Shown: positions 43,512 to 54,916 of the stretch, in pieces
How positions within the stretch are numbered: position 1 is the first letter of the stretch
Layout of the letters: every line of letters begins with the position of its first letter
Origin: Panopea generosa
Taxonomy: Eukaryota; Mollusca; Bivalvia; Adapedonta; Hiatellidae
DNA length: 64,000 bases
NCBI GenBank assembly: GCA_029582155.1
Contig: CM055907.1
Location: 14,808,974-14,872,973, forward strand
Reading direction: 5' to 3'
Position numbers and translations under genes: made by a program
The notes under the pieces: model-generated
What the model saw: only the letters and a program-made list of their open reading frames with translations
What the model was told of the DNA's origin: nothing
Databases searched by the model: none

Positions 43512-46500
43512 AAGTGAAGGTGAAGTTGAATGGATTTGTTTGACTTGCTCCTCAAATATAAAAGAAGGAAAAATGCCAAGATGTGCTGTTGCTAATGGAA
43601 TGGGTTTTCCTACAAAGCCACCAGAACTGGAGTTGACATCAATGGAAGAAAGACTCATCAGTCCAAGAATCCCTTTTATGCAATTAGTTGAAAAACCAAG
43701 AGGTGGCCAAAGAAGTTTAAGAGGAAATGTTGTAAATGTTCCCACAGATGTTAATTCAACTGTAAGAAGTTTGCCAAGATCATTAAATGACATTGAGACT
43801 GTTCAAGTGAAACTGAAAAGAAAGTTGAGTTATTTACACTCGGTCATGTATGAATCAATACGGCCAAATAAATGTGTGAAAGCTTTGAAATGGCTTTTAC
43901 TTCACAGTCCATTGTTCCAAAAAGAAGGAATTGTATTGAATGAAGATTGGCAACTGACAGATCAGGATGATTTCTATGACACAACTAATCAATCTGTAGA
44001 TCCTACAGAATCACTTGAGGAAGCAACTGCAAGTTGTGCATCAAATCAGAACCAAGAAGAATCAAATTGTGAACAGTCTGATGGTTGGACGGAGGTGGAC
44101 AATTTTAATGACCGTCTTACGGGAAATACAGATACTTTACTTCACCCTTCCGATGTTAGGGGCTTAACACCATTGTCATTTGCTCCAGGAGAAGGCCAAA
44201 TACCGTTAGGACTGTTTCAGGACACACATGCTGAAATTCTTTCATTTCCTACACTGTATTGTGGACAAGAGCGTCCATGTAATAATAGTCGTAAAGTACC
44301 TGTTTATTACAGTGACATTTGTAGATGGGAAATAAGATGTTTTGATAGACGAGCAGCTAGTTGTATCCCTAACCTTTTCTTCAAATTAAAAGTTCTCCAA
44401 ATAAAGCAAATTCAAGACAAGGTTTCGCAGGCTATGAGAAAATGTGTGGATGGAACAAAAAAGTTTACAGTAAGTGAAGTCCTCGCTCCGAGTTCTTTTG
44501 ATTCTATCGTTAGATTAAATGAAGGTTACCGGGTTTTACGAACACTTCGTGGATCTCCTGCTTATTGGGAAAGTGCTAAGAAAGACATATTTGCTATGAT
44601 AAGGCAGTTGGGAATTCCGACATGGTTTTGCTCTTTTTCTGCTGCAGAAACAAGATGGATATGTCTATTGAAAGTACTTGGCAAACTAGTAAATAACAAG
44701 ACTTACTCTGATGAAGAAATTAATTCCCTTACTTGGATTCAAAAGTGTGAACTTATTAAAGCTGATCCTGTCACTTGTGCCCGCTATTTTAATAACAGAG
44801 TTCAAATTTTCATTTCTACTGTTTTACAAAGTAAATTGGAACCGTTAGGGAAAATAAGAGATTTCTTTTATCGAGTAGAATTTCAGCAAAGAGGATCTCC
44901 TCATATCCATATGTTAGTTTGGGTAGAACGTGCACCAATATATGGACCAAGTTCTGAGACTGTTTCTGAACAATTTATAGAGAAACACATAACATGTGAA
45001 AAAAACCCTGACATTCCAATCTTGATCAATTATCAAACTCACAGACATGCACGGACCTGCAGAAAAAAAGACAAACCAATATGTCGCTTTGGGTTCCCAT
45101 TACCCCCAATGCCAGTAACTACAATCCTACAGCCACTAGATTCCAAAGACCCACTCCTTAAAAAAGCTTCTGTAGATTTTCAGAAAATCTTTCAAACTCT
45201 GACAGATATAAAGTCATGCGAAGTGCAAGATATGTCTTTCCAAGATTTCTTAGGTTTAGTCCAAATGACAGAAGAGAGTTACATAAAAGCCATTCGTTCT
45301 TCATTGACTTCTCCGAAGGTTTTCTTAAAGCGACTGCCATCAGAAGTTCGTATTAACTCTTACAATGAGAATTTGTTAAGAGCTTGGGAGGCAAACATTG
45401 ATGTTCAATACATCATTGATGCATATGCATGTGCTGCATATATTGTCTCATACATATCTAAAGGACAAAGGGGCATGTCAGCCTTATTGTATGAAGCATC
45501 TAAAGAAGCTAGCAGAGCACATTCAGACTTAAAACAGCAAGTTCGACATATAGGAAACAGATTTCTTACGCATGTTGAAATATGTGCCCAGGAAGCTGCC
45601 TACCTAATTCTACAGATCCCAATGCGCATGAGTAGTAGAGTATGTGTGTTTATTAACACAACTGAACCAGAGAGTAGGGTCTTCCTTTTGAAGCCAAAAG
45701 ACGTTCTTGAAGGCATGCCAATGGAATCCACCAACATTGAATCTGATAATAACATCAAACGGTACCAGCGACGACCAGTGGAATTGAATTCTTGCTGCTT
45801 AGCTGATTTCATGTCAATGTTTCAGATAATTTTGCCTAAAAAAGTAAAAAGGAGGAATAACAGTCGCAGTGCAGACACACTGCCAGAGGAAGATGATGTT
45901 GATGATAACAAAACTGAAGATTTGTTTATATTAGATAATGATGAAACACTTTCAGACAGATCAAAACCAGAAAAAATGGCAAAAACTGTTGATGGTGAAA
46001 AAATAGTTGAATCACTTCAAGACAATGTGTTGACAGAAGAAACGATAGATATTGTCAATGGTGAAGAAATATTAAACCACAATACTGATGAGTACATAAT
46101 GACTGATGGGACAGTTCTCAGAAAAAGAAAGATTGCAAAGGTTATAAGGTATGTACGTTACAGCAAAGCACTTGATCCTGAAAATCACTATCGAGAACAG
46201 TTGATGCTATTTTTCCCTTGGCGGGACGAACTGTTTGATTTAATAGGGGCTTGTTTGACATATGAAGAAAATTATGCTTTGCACATCCACACTATTCGGG
46301 CAAACAGACAAAGATATGAACCACTTGGAAATATAATTGATATTGTCGAAGACCAGGTCTTATTAGAAAATGATTCCAACCTTGTCTCTCAAGAGATACA
46401 ACATACTGAAGAGATAGACAGTCAGCAGCAATCAAATTACTGTGATATGTATGGATGCTTTGATCCAAAACAAACAGATCATACATATGACCTTGCTCTT

Positions 46501-48693
46501 GATTTAGGTATAACCAGAAAGCAATTGAATACGACGGAGATCACCACCATTGGCATGTCTAAAGAGGGTTACATGGATTTAGCAAGGTCATTAAATGAAA
46601 GTCAACAGTTTTTCTTTTACCATGTTCTTCATTTAATCAAAACAAAAGACACTCCACTGTATTGCTTTTTAAGTGGTGGTGCTGGTGTTGGAAAAAGTGT
46701 TCTCACAACTGCTCTGTATCAAGCTGTCACTCGTTTTTTTTCCAAACAGCTTGGTGAATGTCCTGACCACATAAAGGCAGTGCTTTGTGCTCCAACTGGA
46801 AAAGCAGCTCACAATATTGGTGGGAGTACAATTCACTCTTTGTTTTGCATTCCTGCAAATCAAAATTTCACTTACAAACCATTAGATATGCAGCAATTGG
46901 ATACAATGAGAGTGAAGTTTCGCAGTTTAAGAGTAGTATTTATAGATGAAATATCAATGGTTGGTAACAGATTGTTCAATTACATCAACCGTAGATTACA
47001 AGAAATATTTTCATGTACCCAGTCATTTGGAAGGGTTAGTATAATTGCTATTGGAGACTTGTTCCAATTAAAGCCTGTAATGGACAGTTGGATTTTTGAA
47101 GATATCAAGGAAGGATATGGGCCCCTTGCATCCAATTTATGGAAAGAACATTTCCAAATGTTTGAACTGAATGAAATCATGCGACAAAAAGACGATAGGC
47201 AATTTGCTGAGTTGTTAAATAGGTTACGTGAAGGGAATCAGACAGATAGCGATTTGAAAACTCTGCAAGGTTGTTTAATATCTGAAGAAATTGCTTCTGC
47301 TACAGATATTCCTCACTTATTTACCACAAATAAAGAAGTGAACTCCTACAATGAAAGTGCATATAACAGAGTGGACAATCATTGTAAATGTGTCATTCTA
47401 GCCATAGACACAGTAACGGGAAGTACATCTGAATGCCTTGTAGAAAAGATCAAAAGTCAAATTCCAGATGATCCTGCTAAGACTATGGGTTTATTTAAAA
47501 ACTTGCATTTAGCAGAAAATTTATCAGCTGAGGTGTGTGTTAATGTTGATGTAGAGGATGGTTTAACAAATGGGGCAACTTGTTTAATTAAAAGGCTGGA
47601 TTTCAGAGTTTTGAATTCCAAGAGATGCAGCATTGTGTGGGTTTTGTTCCTAGACAGTAAAATTGGAAGTACCATGAGAACAAAGTATTCACATTTGTAC
47701 AATAGTGGAATATGTCAAACTTGGACACCAATCTTAGAGATAACAAGAAAGTTTAGTGTTGGAAGATATAAAGCATGCTTTGTAACAAGGAGACAATTTC
47801 CTTTAAAATTAGCATCAGCAAAAACTATCCATAAATCACAGGGATCTACTATGAAGGAGGCCGTTTTGCATTTTGGTCAAAGGAAGCAAAATCACATGCA
47901 TTATGTCGGATTAAGTAGACTTCAAAAATTGGAAGGTGTTCACATCCTTCATTTAAATGAACACAAGATGTCGGTTTCCAACTCTGTTGTAGATGAAATG
48001 TCTCGTTTGCGAACTGATGCAAATCTTTGGCCCTGCATTCCATCATTAAAAAATGATTCCTCAAACATGAAAATCATATACCATAACAGCAGGTCCCTTC
48101 ATTTACACATGGACGATTTATTGGCTGACACCAATATGACTAATGCAAACATTATTGCTATTACAGAAAGTAGATTGAAAAGTACAGATTCTCAAGAAGC
48201 ATATGAAATGCCTGGTTTTAACATGTACCGATTTGATGATGAGACTGTAACAGAAAGTAGGTCTTATAAAGGAACAGTCATATACTCTAAGACTTGTATT
48301 TCTGATTTGAGAAATTGTCTTATTCATGATATTGACACAACCATAGCCACCTTCAATTACAGAAACAGTACAGTACAAGCAGTATTTATATATTGCAGCC
48401 CCAGGAAAGCCACTGTATCAAATTTCATGAATTTCTTAGAAGAGTTGATGTTACTATTGAACACAGATAAACCTATCCTTATTATGGGGGACACCAATAT
48501 AGATTATAATAACCAGAAGTCATTGAACCCTGTTTTAGAAAGACATCACTTGCAACAGGTTATGACCAAAGTAACAACAGACTATGGCACCTGCTTGGAT
48601 CATGTTTACATTAAAAACATATATGATAATTTCTCTTGCACTACCCTAGAATCTTATTACTCAGACCATAAACCAATTGTTGCTTTTCTTTAG
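43489..48693 (+). CDS. Helentron Rep-helicase-endonuclease polyprotein
   Basis: A 1734-codon frame with no stop. It begins by completing the zinc finger (EWICLTCSSNIKEGKMPRCA) that the upstream frame starts, so a single +1 shift between 43489 and 43511 joins them. Domains in order: Helitron-like N region (YYSDICRWEIRCFDRR, about residue 275); HUH nuclease RGSPHIHMLVW with His472/His474; catalytic tyrosine region YACAAYIVSYISK (Tyr651/Tyr655 as the paired candidates); an acidic linker around 790-870; PIF1/RecD-type helicase with Walker A GGAGVGKS (Lys1069), Walker B FIDEISM (Asp1153), GDLFQLKPV and TIHKSQGSTMKEAV; and from about 1527 an EEP endonuclease with YHNSRS, AITES, GDTNID, CLDHV and YSDHKP. 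Rolling-circle transposition is the known role of this family. Confidence 0.93.
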   Translation: MFCLQGIKSEGEVEWICLTCSSNIKEGKMPRCAVANGMGFPTKPPELELTSMEERLISPRIPFMQLVEKPRGGQRSLRGNVVNVPTDVNSTVRSLPRSLNDIETVQVKLKRKLSYLHSVMYESIRPNKCVKALKWLLLHSPLFQKEGIVLNEDWQLTDQDDFYDTTNQSVDPTESLEEATASCASNQNQEESNCEQSDGWTEVDNFNDRLTGNTDTLLHPSDVRGLTPLSFAPGEGQIPLGLFQDTHAEILSFPTLYCGQERPCNNSRKVPVYYSDICRWEIRCFDRRAASCIPNLFFKLKVLQIKQIQDKVSQAMRKCVDGTKKFTVSEVLAPSSFDSIVRLNEGYRVLRTLRGSPAYWESAKKDIFAMIRQLGIPTWFCSFSAAETRWICLLKVLGKLVNNKTYSDEEINSLTWIQKCELIKADPVTCARYFNNRVQIFISTVLQSKLEPLGKIRDFFYRVEFQQRGSPHIHMLVWVERAPIYGPSSETVSEQFIEKHITCEKNPDIPILINYQTHRHARTCRKKDKPICRFGFPLPPMPVTTILQPLDSKDPLLKKASVDFQKIFQTLTDIKSCEVQDMSFQDFLGLVQMTEESYIKAIRSSLTSPKVFLKRLPSEVRINSYNENLLRAWEANIDVQYIIDAYACAAYIVSYISKGQRGMSALLYEASKEASRAHSDLKQQVRHIGNRFLTHVEICAQEAAYLILQIPMRMSSRVCVFINTTEPESRVFLLKPKDVLEGMPMESTNIESDNNIKRYQRRPVELNSCCLADFMSMFQIILPKKVKRRNNSRSADTLPEEDDVDDNKTEDLFILDNDETLSDRSKPEKMAKTVDGEKIVESLQDNVLTEETIDIVNGEEILNHNTDEYIMTDGTVLRKRKIAKVIRYVRYSKALDPENHYREQLMLFFPWRDELFDLIGACLTYEENYALHIHTIRANRQRYEPLGNIIDIVEDQVLLENDSNLVSQEIQHTEEIDSQQQSNYCDMYGCFDPKQTDHTYDLALDLGITRKQLNTTEITTIGMSKEGYMDLARSLNESQQFFFYHVLHLIKTKDTPLYCFLSGGAGVGKSVLTTALYQAVTRFFSKQLGECPDHIKAVLCAPTGKAAHNIGGSTIHSLFCIPANQNFTYKPLDMQQLDTMRVKFRSLRVVFIDEISMVGNRLFNYINRRLQEIFSCTQSFGRVSIIAIGDLFQLKPVMDSWIFEDIKEGYGPLASNLWKEHFQMFELNEIMRQKDDRQFAELLNRLREGNQTDSDLKTLQGCLISEEIASATDIPHLFTTNKEVNSYNESAYNRVDNHCKCVILAIDTVTGSTSECLVEKIKSQIPDDPAKTMGLFKNLHLAENLSAEVCVNVDVEDGLTNGATCLIKRLDFRVLNSKRCSIVWVLFLDSKIGSTMRTKYSHLYNSGICQTWTPILEITRKFSVGRYKACFVTRRQFPLKLASAKTIHKSQGSTMKEAVLHFGQRKQNHMHYVGLSRLQKLEGVHILHLNEHKMSVSNSVVDEMSRLRTDANLWPCIPSLKNDSSNMKIIYHNSRSLHLHMDDLLADTNMTNANIIAITESRLKSTDSQEAYEMPGFNMYRFDDETVTESRSYKGTVIYSKTCISDLRNCLIHDIDTTIATFNYRNSTVQAVFIYCSPRKATVSNFMNFLEELMLLLNTDKPILIMGDTNIDYNNQKSLNPVLERHHLQQVMTKVTTDYGTCLDHVYIKNIYDNFSCTTLESYYSDHKPIVAFL

Positions 48694-49076
48694 TTTGTTG
48701 TTCTTACTTTCTGAATATTCAGTGATTATCAAAGCATGTAGCCTACAACTCGAGCTTCAGACAGGTTCATCTAAAGGTTCGGAGCAATATCTAGACTATT
48801 TGGACCAAAGACTTCAGTGTCTGGTCTAGTCTACAGGTCTTCCTTTTGTAAATGGCTGGTTTCAATATTTTGTATCTGGAACAGACTTTAAAGACATGCT
48901 CAATAAAATCAATTTATAAATCATGTTTAAAAAAACTACAGGGTATTCTCAGACTGACTAATATGCAACATACTCATGATCCAATTAGCACACTCCCTAA
49001 TAAATGACTACAAACTACTCTTTTGGCAATAATTGAAGAATTTACTCTCATCAAACACAAGATTTCCAAATAGTTA
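48694..49076. other. Downstream flank of the Rep-helicase gene
   Basis: AT-rich sequence between the stop codon and the TIR element. It contains AATAAAATC at about 48901, a possible polyadenylation signal. Otherwise nothing recognised. Confidence 0.4.
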
Positions 49077-49456
49077 TGGGCCCTTCTCAGCTATTTGGAA
49101 ATAGTAATGGCCGTCACTTTTTAAATTGTATTTTCTATTAGAAATAAGATAAATAAAAAACTATGTTTTAAATTTGTTGTTTGTTAATTCCTCAGATAGA
49201 AAAAACAATATCTTGACTCAATTCTCAGAAAATGGATCAAATTTGTATTTGAAACTTGAAATGTCAAGGAATATCCGTCATCCATTTTGGCTGGAAAATG
49301 AGGGGACTTCAATCATGGCCAAATTTTCCCCTTTTAATCTATATGACAACAGTAAGTCATTTGCTAATATTTAAATGAAATAATACTTGTAACTATTCAC
49401 TATAACTAGTAAATGAATATGTTACAATTGATAAAAAAAACTTGTTAGAAATTGAT

Positions 49457-49679
49457 GCATACGCCTATTACGGCATCCGTCAAAACAAGAAGAGTTGTCG
49501 GCATTAAAAAAAATATATTAATCATGTTGTGATGATCAAAGAACATCCACATGTTTGGAAAACATATTTCCATCGTAGGTTTTAAAATAACACACTTTGT
49601 ATATAACAATGACAAAGCTGTAAAATTCAAATTTTATTCGGGAATCGAAATGTCCGTCAATTCCGTAATTGGCGTATGC
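49457..49679. repeat. Inverted repeat inside the TIR element
   Basis: GCATACGCCTATTACGG (49457-49473) pairs with CCGTAATTGGCGTATGC (49663-49679), 16 of 17. Both arms belong to the same motif family as the AGTAATRGGCGTCAC copies nearby. Confidence 0.8.
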
Positions 49680-51066
49680 CGAGTCACGAATCCACTAAAA
49701 CGATCTAGGGGACTTTTTTATCGGGAGTTAAAATTTGTCTGAGACCGTTTTATGTGTACTACGTCATCGATACCAGTGCAGATTTTACATAAAACAAAAA
49801 TATGGAGGTAAGTTTGATGTCTGTCAACCACTCAGCCAAGTAATGGGCGTCACAGAAAAATTGAATCATTGTTTTATCATCCCAACACAATACTTGTGTA
49901 TAATTCGAAGTAACGATAGCAGTGTACATGGATTAGAGAGATGACACACGGACACACGAGAGTATTCTCCTTACTTTCAGGAGTATTTTAGAAAAGTCGA
50001 GATCGGCAATTACAGTTTGACAGAACTTGTTTGTACGGACATTTTTATTGACAGACATTTATCTGAGAAGTAATTGCCGTTCATGCTTTATTCATATTTA
50101 TTTCATTTTTGATGCTGACTCGATTGAATAAGACTTTTAATGATGATGACTTGGCTGTAGCTGTTGGCCTCTTACATTTAAAGTGTGTGCAGAATATATA
50201 AGAGAAAATATTTTGATTTTTTATTCGGAAATTATGCTTTGACGATGTATGCGTGATAGACTAAATCTGTTAGTATTTTGTCAAGAATAATGTCCGTCAT
50301 CAAATATATGTCAATCATAATTTCCATCACATGCATGAGGCGTTTTATTTGTATTTTTCAGTTAAAATTTTATGTAGCCTTTAAAAACATTAAGAAAATA
50401 TAAACTTTATTCATAATTTTTGGAGCAAGAGACTAACTTCCAACTGTCAACACTTAACTATCAAATAGTAGTTTGGCAGTTATTTTGACCAGACTGTCTT
50501 GTCAAAAGTAATTTTCCAAATACAGAAATGTAATTTGTGATTAGAATTTTAAAGCAAGCATCAGTGTCATCTTTCAAGTGATTGTTTTTTCTTGGAATAT
50601 TAATTGTTAATAGAGTTTTACAATTTAAAATTGGCTTAGCATAAATAATAACAATGTTTGTACTGTTTTCGTGATGGAAATTATGTTTGACATGGTTTAA
50701 AAATAGTTCATTATGTCCAACACATCCAATACTGTTACAGAATAATTTGAATATAAACAAAAGAGTTTTGTCAAAAATGTTAAACCCTATACTGCTTACA
50801 CATATCTCCCTACCCCAAACTTGTGGAGAATGCTGCCACCCCCACCCCCAGTGCAGAAGGCTTTTGAAATAGGTGAAGGACCAGTTTTAATCAAAGTAAT
50901 AAGAAATCATCACATGCCCTACACTGTTTTTTCTTCTATCACAATAAGTATGAAAAATATATGAAAATTGCATGTAATTTCTATGTTGGACTTTGAAGTA
51001 CCATTTTAAATGCCAGTTATTCGGTAAAAGGTACAACAAAAGCTAAATGGTACATTTATTTTGCAG
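49680..51066. other. Interior of the TIR element, left part
   Basis: AT-rich with further NATGTCCGTCA-type motifs near 49651, 50030 (inverted) and 50291. No exon supported. Confidence 0.4.
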
Positions 51067-51164
51067 AATATCCATGATCTCTGTGCACCTACAGCAAAGG
51101 AACCAAAACCTATTAGCAGTAATAGTAATAACTTGACATAAACTCCTGCTGAAAGACCAAAAAG
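51067..51164 (+). pseudogene. Candidate exon 1 inside the TIR element
   Basis: TTTTGCAG| to AAAAAG|GTAAAA. The frame reads DLCAPTAKEPKPISSNSNNL, then TAA at 51139-51141, then TPAERPK, ending in phase 2. The next candidate exon continues it in phase. One stop argues for decay. Confidence 0.35.
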
Positions 51165-51636
51165 GTAAAATAATTAAATCAATTAATTTAGTACACTACT
51201 ATATAATTATATGAGCAGTCTTGCGAGAAAAAAGGACGCGGTCAGACATTTATGACTTGCGTACAACCAGATTAACCTTAACTTTCGTACAGTGTAGTCA
51301 ATATTGTTTGCTATTTCATCAGTGAATGATTTTATTAATTAAAGTTTTAAATCAATATTTGTAAACAGCATAGAGGATCAGGCTATGCAGAAACCTAGTC
51401 TGATCTGGGTCAACATTGGTCACAAAAGTCTGAATTTTTCTCAAGATAAAGATCTATACTATTAAACATAGAGTTCTTTATAAAATGAAATTATAGCTTT
51501 TGCTTGGAGACTTTTTAGTTGTTTTATAAGAATCAAGCTTTCACATACACATATTAACAACTTACACATATAATTTCTGATATATATAACAATAGAGGTA
51601 TGTCTTATATTTAAAACATGCATTTGATGTCATCAG

Positions 51637-51929
51637 GTATCCAGAACAAAGGAAGAATGATCCTGTTTTCAAAGAAAAAGAAAGGCTGAGAAAGATGATT
51701 GCTTGGCACCAAAGAACGGAAAAGCATAATTTGTTAACTTCGCGTCCGTTCATCACACCAAACTCTCAACTAACCTGTCTAGTCTCACAGAGATTGACCC
51801 ACTCTCGACTGACCCGTCTAATAGACCAGCGAATGAAGATTCAATCTTGATGAACATGTCTCCAGCTGTGACTGATGACCCACCCACTACTGTACTATCA
51901 CAGTTAACTGATCATCAAGCTGACCTGAG
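51637..51929 (+). pseudogene. Candidate exon 2 inside the TIR element, frameshifted
   Basis: The acceptor is TCATCAG|. Joined to exon 1 it reads RYPEQRKNDPVFKEKERLRK followed by MIAWHQRTEKHNL, a basic stretch of the type found near the N-terminus of some transposon proteins. A frameshift is needed around 51760-51775 to enter the second half (NLSSLTEIDPLSTDPSNRP, then SPAVTDDPPTTVLSQLTDH), which ends at CTGAG|GTCAGT in phase 2. I do not recognise the family. Confidence 0.35.
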
Positions 51930-52221
51930 GTCAGTATCTATACACCAATGTATTTCATCAAAGCAAGCTTTCAATAGAACTTACTTACTGGTTCATTTAA
52001 GTAGTACTACTGCAGTCAACCATGTAAAAAATCCATGTTGCTAGGTTGTTTAGTGTCTGAATGTATTGAAATGATACTCACCATGATGGTAAATAAAACA
52101 AAATTTCTTTGCAAAAACATTAATAAGTTCTGTACTGATACTCTATTGTAAAAAGAGTTAAATTTATTGTAAATAATTTATAAATTTATAATTTCTAAAC
52201 AATTTGTTATATATTTTTCAG

Positions 52222-52249
52222 TTTGTCTCACCACCTAATGATGAACTAG
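52222..52249 (+). pseudogene. Candidate terminal exon inside the TIR element
   Basis: After TTTTTCAG| one base completes the phase-2 codon and the frame reads LSHHLMMN then TAG at 52247-52249. It is phase-consistent with the exon ending at 51929. Confidence 0.3.
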
Positions 52250-53893
52250 CTGACACCCATGGGATATGGGTCCAGTTTTACAGTCAAGGGCAGGCTGGAT
52301 GTTGGAACAAAAACTTCTTTTTGTCTCCAATTTTGATATTGTGCACCGTCTTGATCAACCAGCCTTGTTACAGATTGGCTCAAGATCTTATTATCATTTT
52401 CTTTTTGTAGTGTCCATAATTATTTAAAGACTCATTAAACTTCCTAAACGGTTGTTTTTAGTTTTAATGCAAGTCAGTTTTAATCTTCACAATAATAGAA
52501 TACATGTTTATTTGATTACTGAGACTTTGCAAATGGAAAAATATATATAAAGCATATTATTAGCTAGTACATAATTATGAACGGGTTTTGTTTACAAATT
52601 AATGTTCGTCTCTTTTCGATAAATACATTGAACAGAAAACGAGGAGTTACTAATTTTGGAACGCCTCGGTTGGTAATATATGATCACTTCATTTCAGAGA
52701 GAAACATAGTATGGTGAACTGTAGGGGATGCAGTTAAAAATTCAAATAACCGTCTGCAGTTTGAAAGTTTTTAAGAACATCCCCTTTGTTCCCCTTGGCG
52801 TATTAATGAACTGGAACCCACAAGCTAATTTATTGCATGTTAGCAACGAATCAACCATATAGAATTAAAAATAAATTTACGCTTTTAATAACTGAACTTA
52901 ACAAACACAATATTGACTATGATAAAGTGATTTGTGACGTAGTGTCGCGTGTGATAGTATCATGCGTATATACAAGGGTTTAAAATATTCAAATGTTTAT
53001 GACAAACAGATGTTAAAAACAAAAAATAATGCCATCTTAAGGTTCCATTTATATCTTGCAGCTATATCTTTAATTATTATCAACTTATAATAACTATTTG
53101 AATTGATTATAGCGTTTGTGTCCTTTATTGTGTTTTACCCAAGTGCAAATCATTCAGATTGGATGTATGTACATGTTTCAATAAAAATCAATAAAAAATG
53201 TTCACCTTAATTGTGTGTTTAATTAGATGAGTAAAATTTGAGAATAGTCCACTTAAATGCATATGGAGTCACAGGTAAAGTTAATTTCTTTACCACTTGA
53301 TACACCACTTCAGGGGTATTCAAATAATATTATTTATTACAAATGATATTGGAGTAATAGGCGTCACTTTTTTTTGGTTGTCAAAATGTCAACAGTAATG
53401 TCCGTACATAAAAGTGTCTATATAATTATTAAATGTCACTTTAACTCTAAAATATAATATGAAAGACATTTGAAGAAATCTGATTGACTTGTCCATAACA
53501 AGATTTTCTATGGGAAAGAGGATCTGCTTAAAGGAAAAAAAGAAATGCAGCCAGGAATAAAAGTAATAGGCGTCACTATTTTTAACTGTACTACAGAAAA
53601 AAAAAAGGAACTTTTTCTTAATGGTAGTTGTTTCCAGTGTATGAAAACCGGATAAATGAATTACTTAACAGTTACTTAATAGTGATTTTGGCAGGAAAAA
53701 ACTGTTTAAAATGAAAATTAGATTTGTCAAGATAATGGGCGTCACTTTGTGGTGTCTTTACTGAAAACAATAAAAAGTTGTTAAATAAGCCCTACGCTAT
53801 CTTTTTATTATCAGTTTAAGCATTTATGATATATCTATAAGTGTCATGAACTGAAATTAAGTGGTTTTATCCATATCTAAAATTTGAGAGATA
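52250..53893. other. Interior of the TIR element, right part
   Basis: AT-rich, with three GGCGTCAC motif copies at 53353-53750 spaced about 170-210 bp. No exon supported. Confidence 0.4.
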
Positions 53894-53921
53894 ATTTCCT
53901 AATAGCTGAGAAGGGCCCTTA

Positions 53922-54474
53922 ACCGACTTCAGGTTGGATGATAACAACAGTTTTAACCGCATATTTATATCGCATATGAAACATGTATATATAAGCAGTT
54001 TGATCACTTTTGCGCAAAGGGGACAATGTGTCATACATAGTTGTGTTCTCTGTACTGAAAGAAGGTGAATTAAAATATAATTCAAAGTTAACCTTTTATT
54101 TAGGTCTAAAACTTTTCCCATCCCTATTCTTGAAAATGGATATCCCTGAGGACATGTATTATATAACACATTTTTTTCTTATTCCAAATTTGATCATGTC
54201 TGAGTGTGAATGATAAAGACATACAACTGGAAATTGGTTTGACATATTAACTTCTCTCATTTTCTTAAGAAATGTTGCTCCTGCAGTACCAACTAGTACT
54301 ATGTCCAACAGATCGTTTTTCTGACTGAAATATATTAATATCACCTTGCTACATTTCCTCACTAAACATTCTGAAATAGTTCTGATCAAAGTTTTTTTTT
54401 CTAAATCAAATGAAAAGTCTTGCTTTGCATAGATAAAAATCAATTTTTCTAACGTCTTTTCTTTGTATTTTCAG
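53922..54474. other. Upstream region of the RPA-like gene
   Basis: AT-rich. The ATG at 54476 follows directly on a CTTTGTATTTTCAG acceptor, so a noncoding first exon should lie upstream, but I could not place it. Confidence 0.4.
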
Positions 54475-54475
54475 A

Positions 54476-54916
54476 ATGTCTCTTAAATCACTTCAAGACT
54501 TGAAGTCAACTTCAAGTATAAGGACTGTGCCTTACAACACGGGACATATCGCAATACAAGTCGTGAAAATTGGTCATACAGCAACCTTCTCGAATACCAG
54601 CTCAGAAGGTGCCATTCTCAATTTTAGTATTGCAGATGGGTCTGGTGCCATGATGGCAAGTTTCAATGATAGAAGTAGGCACAGCAGTGTAAAGGAGGGG
54701 AGGTCCTACCATGTACGGAATTTCTTGCTCAAAGGACAGAAGGTTGTTTTCACGGCCAACACGAAAATCTTGTCAACTCAAATGGTAAAGATAAGTGACC
54801 AGACAAGACTCCAAGCAGTCCATCTGGTGATTCCTCCGTCTCCTGTAAAGACAGTACAGGCTGTCAAGTCTTCGCCAACAAAGGAGATCTGTACTGTGCG
54901 AGGACAGATAGTAAAG
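54476..54916 (+). CDS. RPA-like OB-fold protein, coding exon 1
   Basis: Starts ATG TCT CTT AAA, one base after a TTTTCAG acceptor, and runs 147 codons to GTAAAG|GTATAT (phase 0). HIAIQVVKIGHTATF, ILNFSIADGSGAMMASFNDR and GRSYHVRNFLLKGQKVVFTA follow the beta-strand pattern of an RPA70-type OB fold: Gly-Asp-like turn, xFxIxDGSG, then a YxVxNF strand. The last part, EICTVRGQIVK, starts a second OB fold. The predicted role is single-stranded DNA binding during rolling-circle transposition, on the basis of known Helitron-encoded RPA proteins. The frame is intact. Confidence 0.75.

Larger units (their letters stand above)
49077..53919. mobile_element. 4.84-kb TIR DNA element, class unknown
   Basis: GGGCCCTTCTCAGCTATTTG plus GAAAT at 49078-49102 is an inverted match (24 of 25) to 53894-53918. 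TA dinucleotides flank both ends (49075-49076 and 53920-53921). Just inside both ends are copies of AGTAATRGGCGTCACTTT: about 49103 and 49842 on the left, and 53353, 53564 and 53733 on the right. A decayed multi-exon reading frame lies in the middle (51067-52249). No transposase catalytic motif was recognised. Insertion between the Rep-helicase and RPA-like genes implies it came after the Helentron. Confidence 0.7.

Noticed and set aside
43419-43793. Minus-strand open frames antisense to the Helentron genes
   Set aside because: Shadows of the intact plus-strand coding frame; no independent motif.
42402-48693. Host PIF1 helicase gene
   Set aside because: The helicase is fused to HUH Rep and EEP domains, the hallmark of a Helentron-type transposon.
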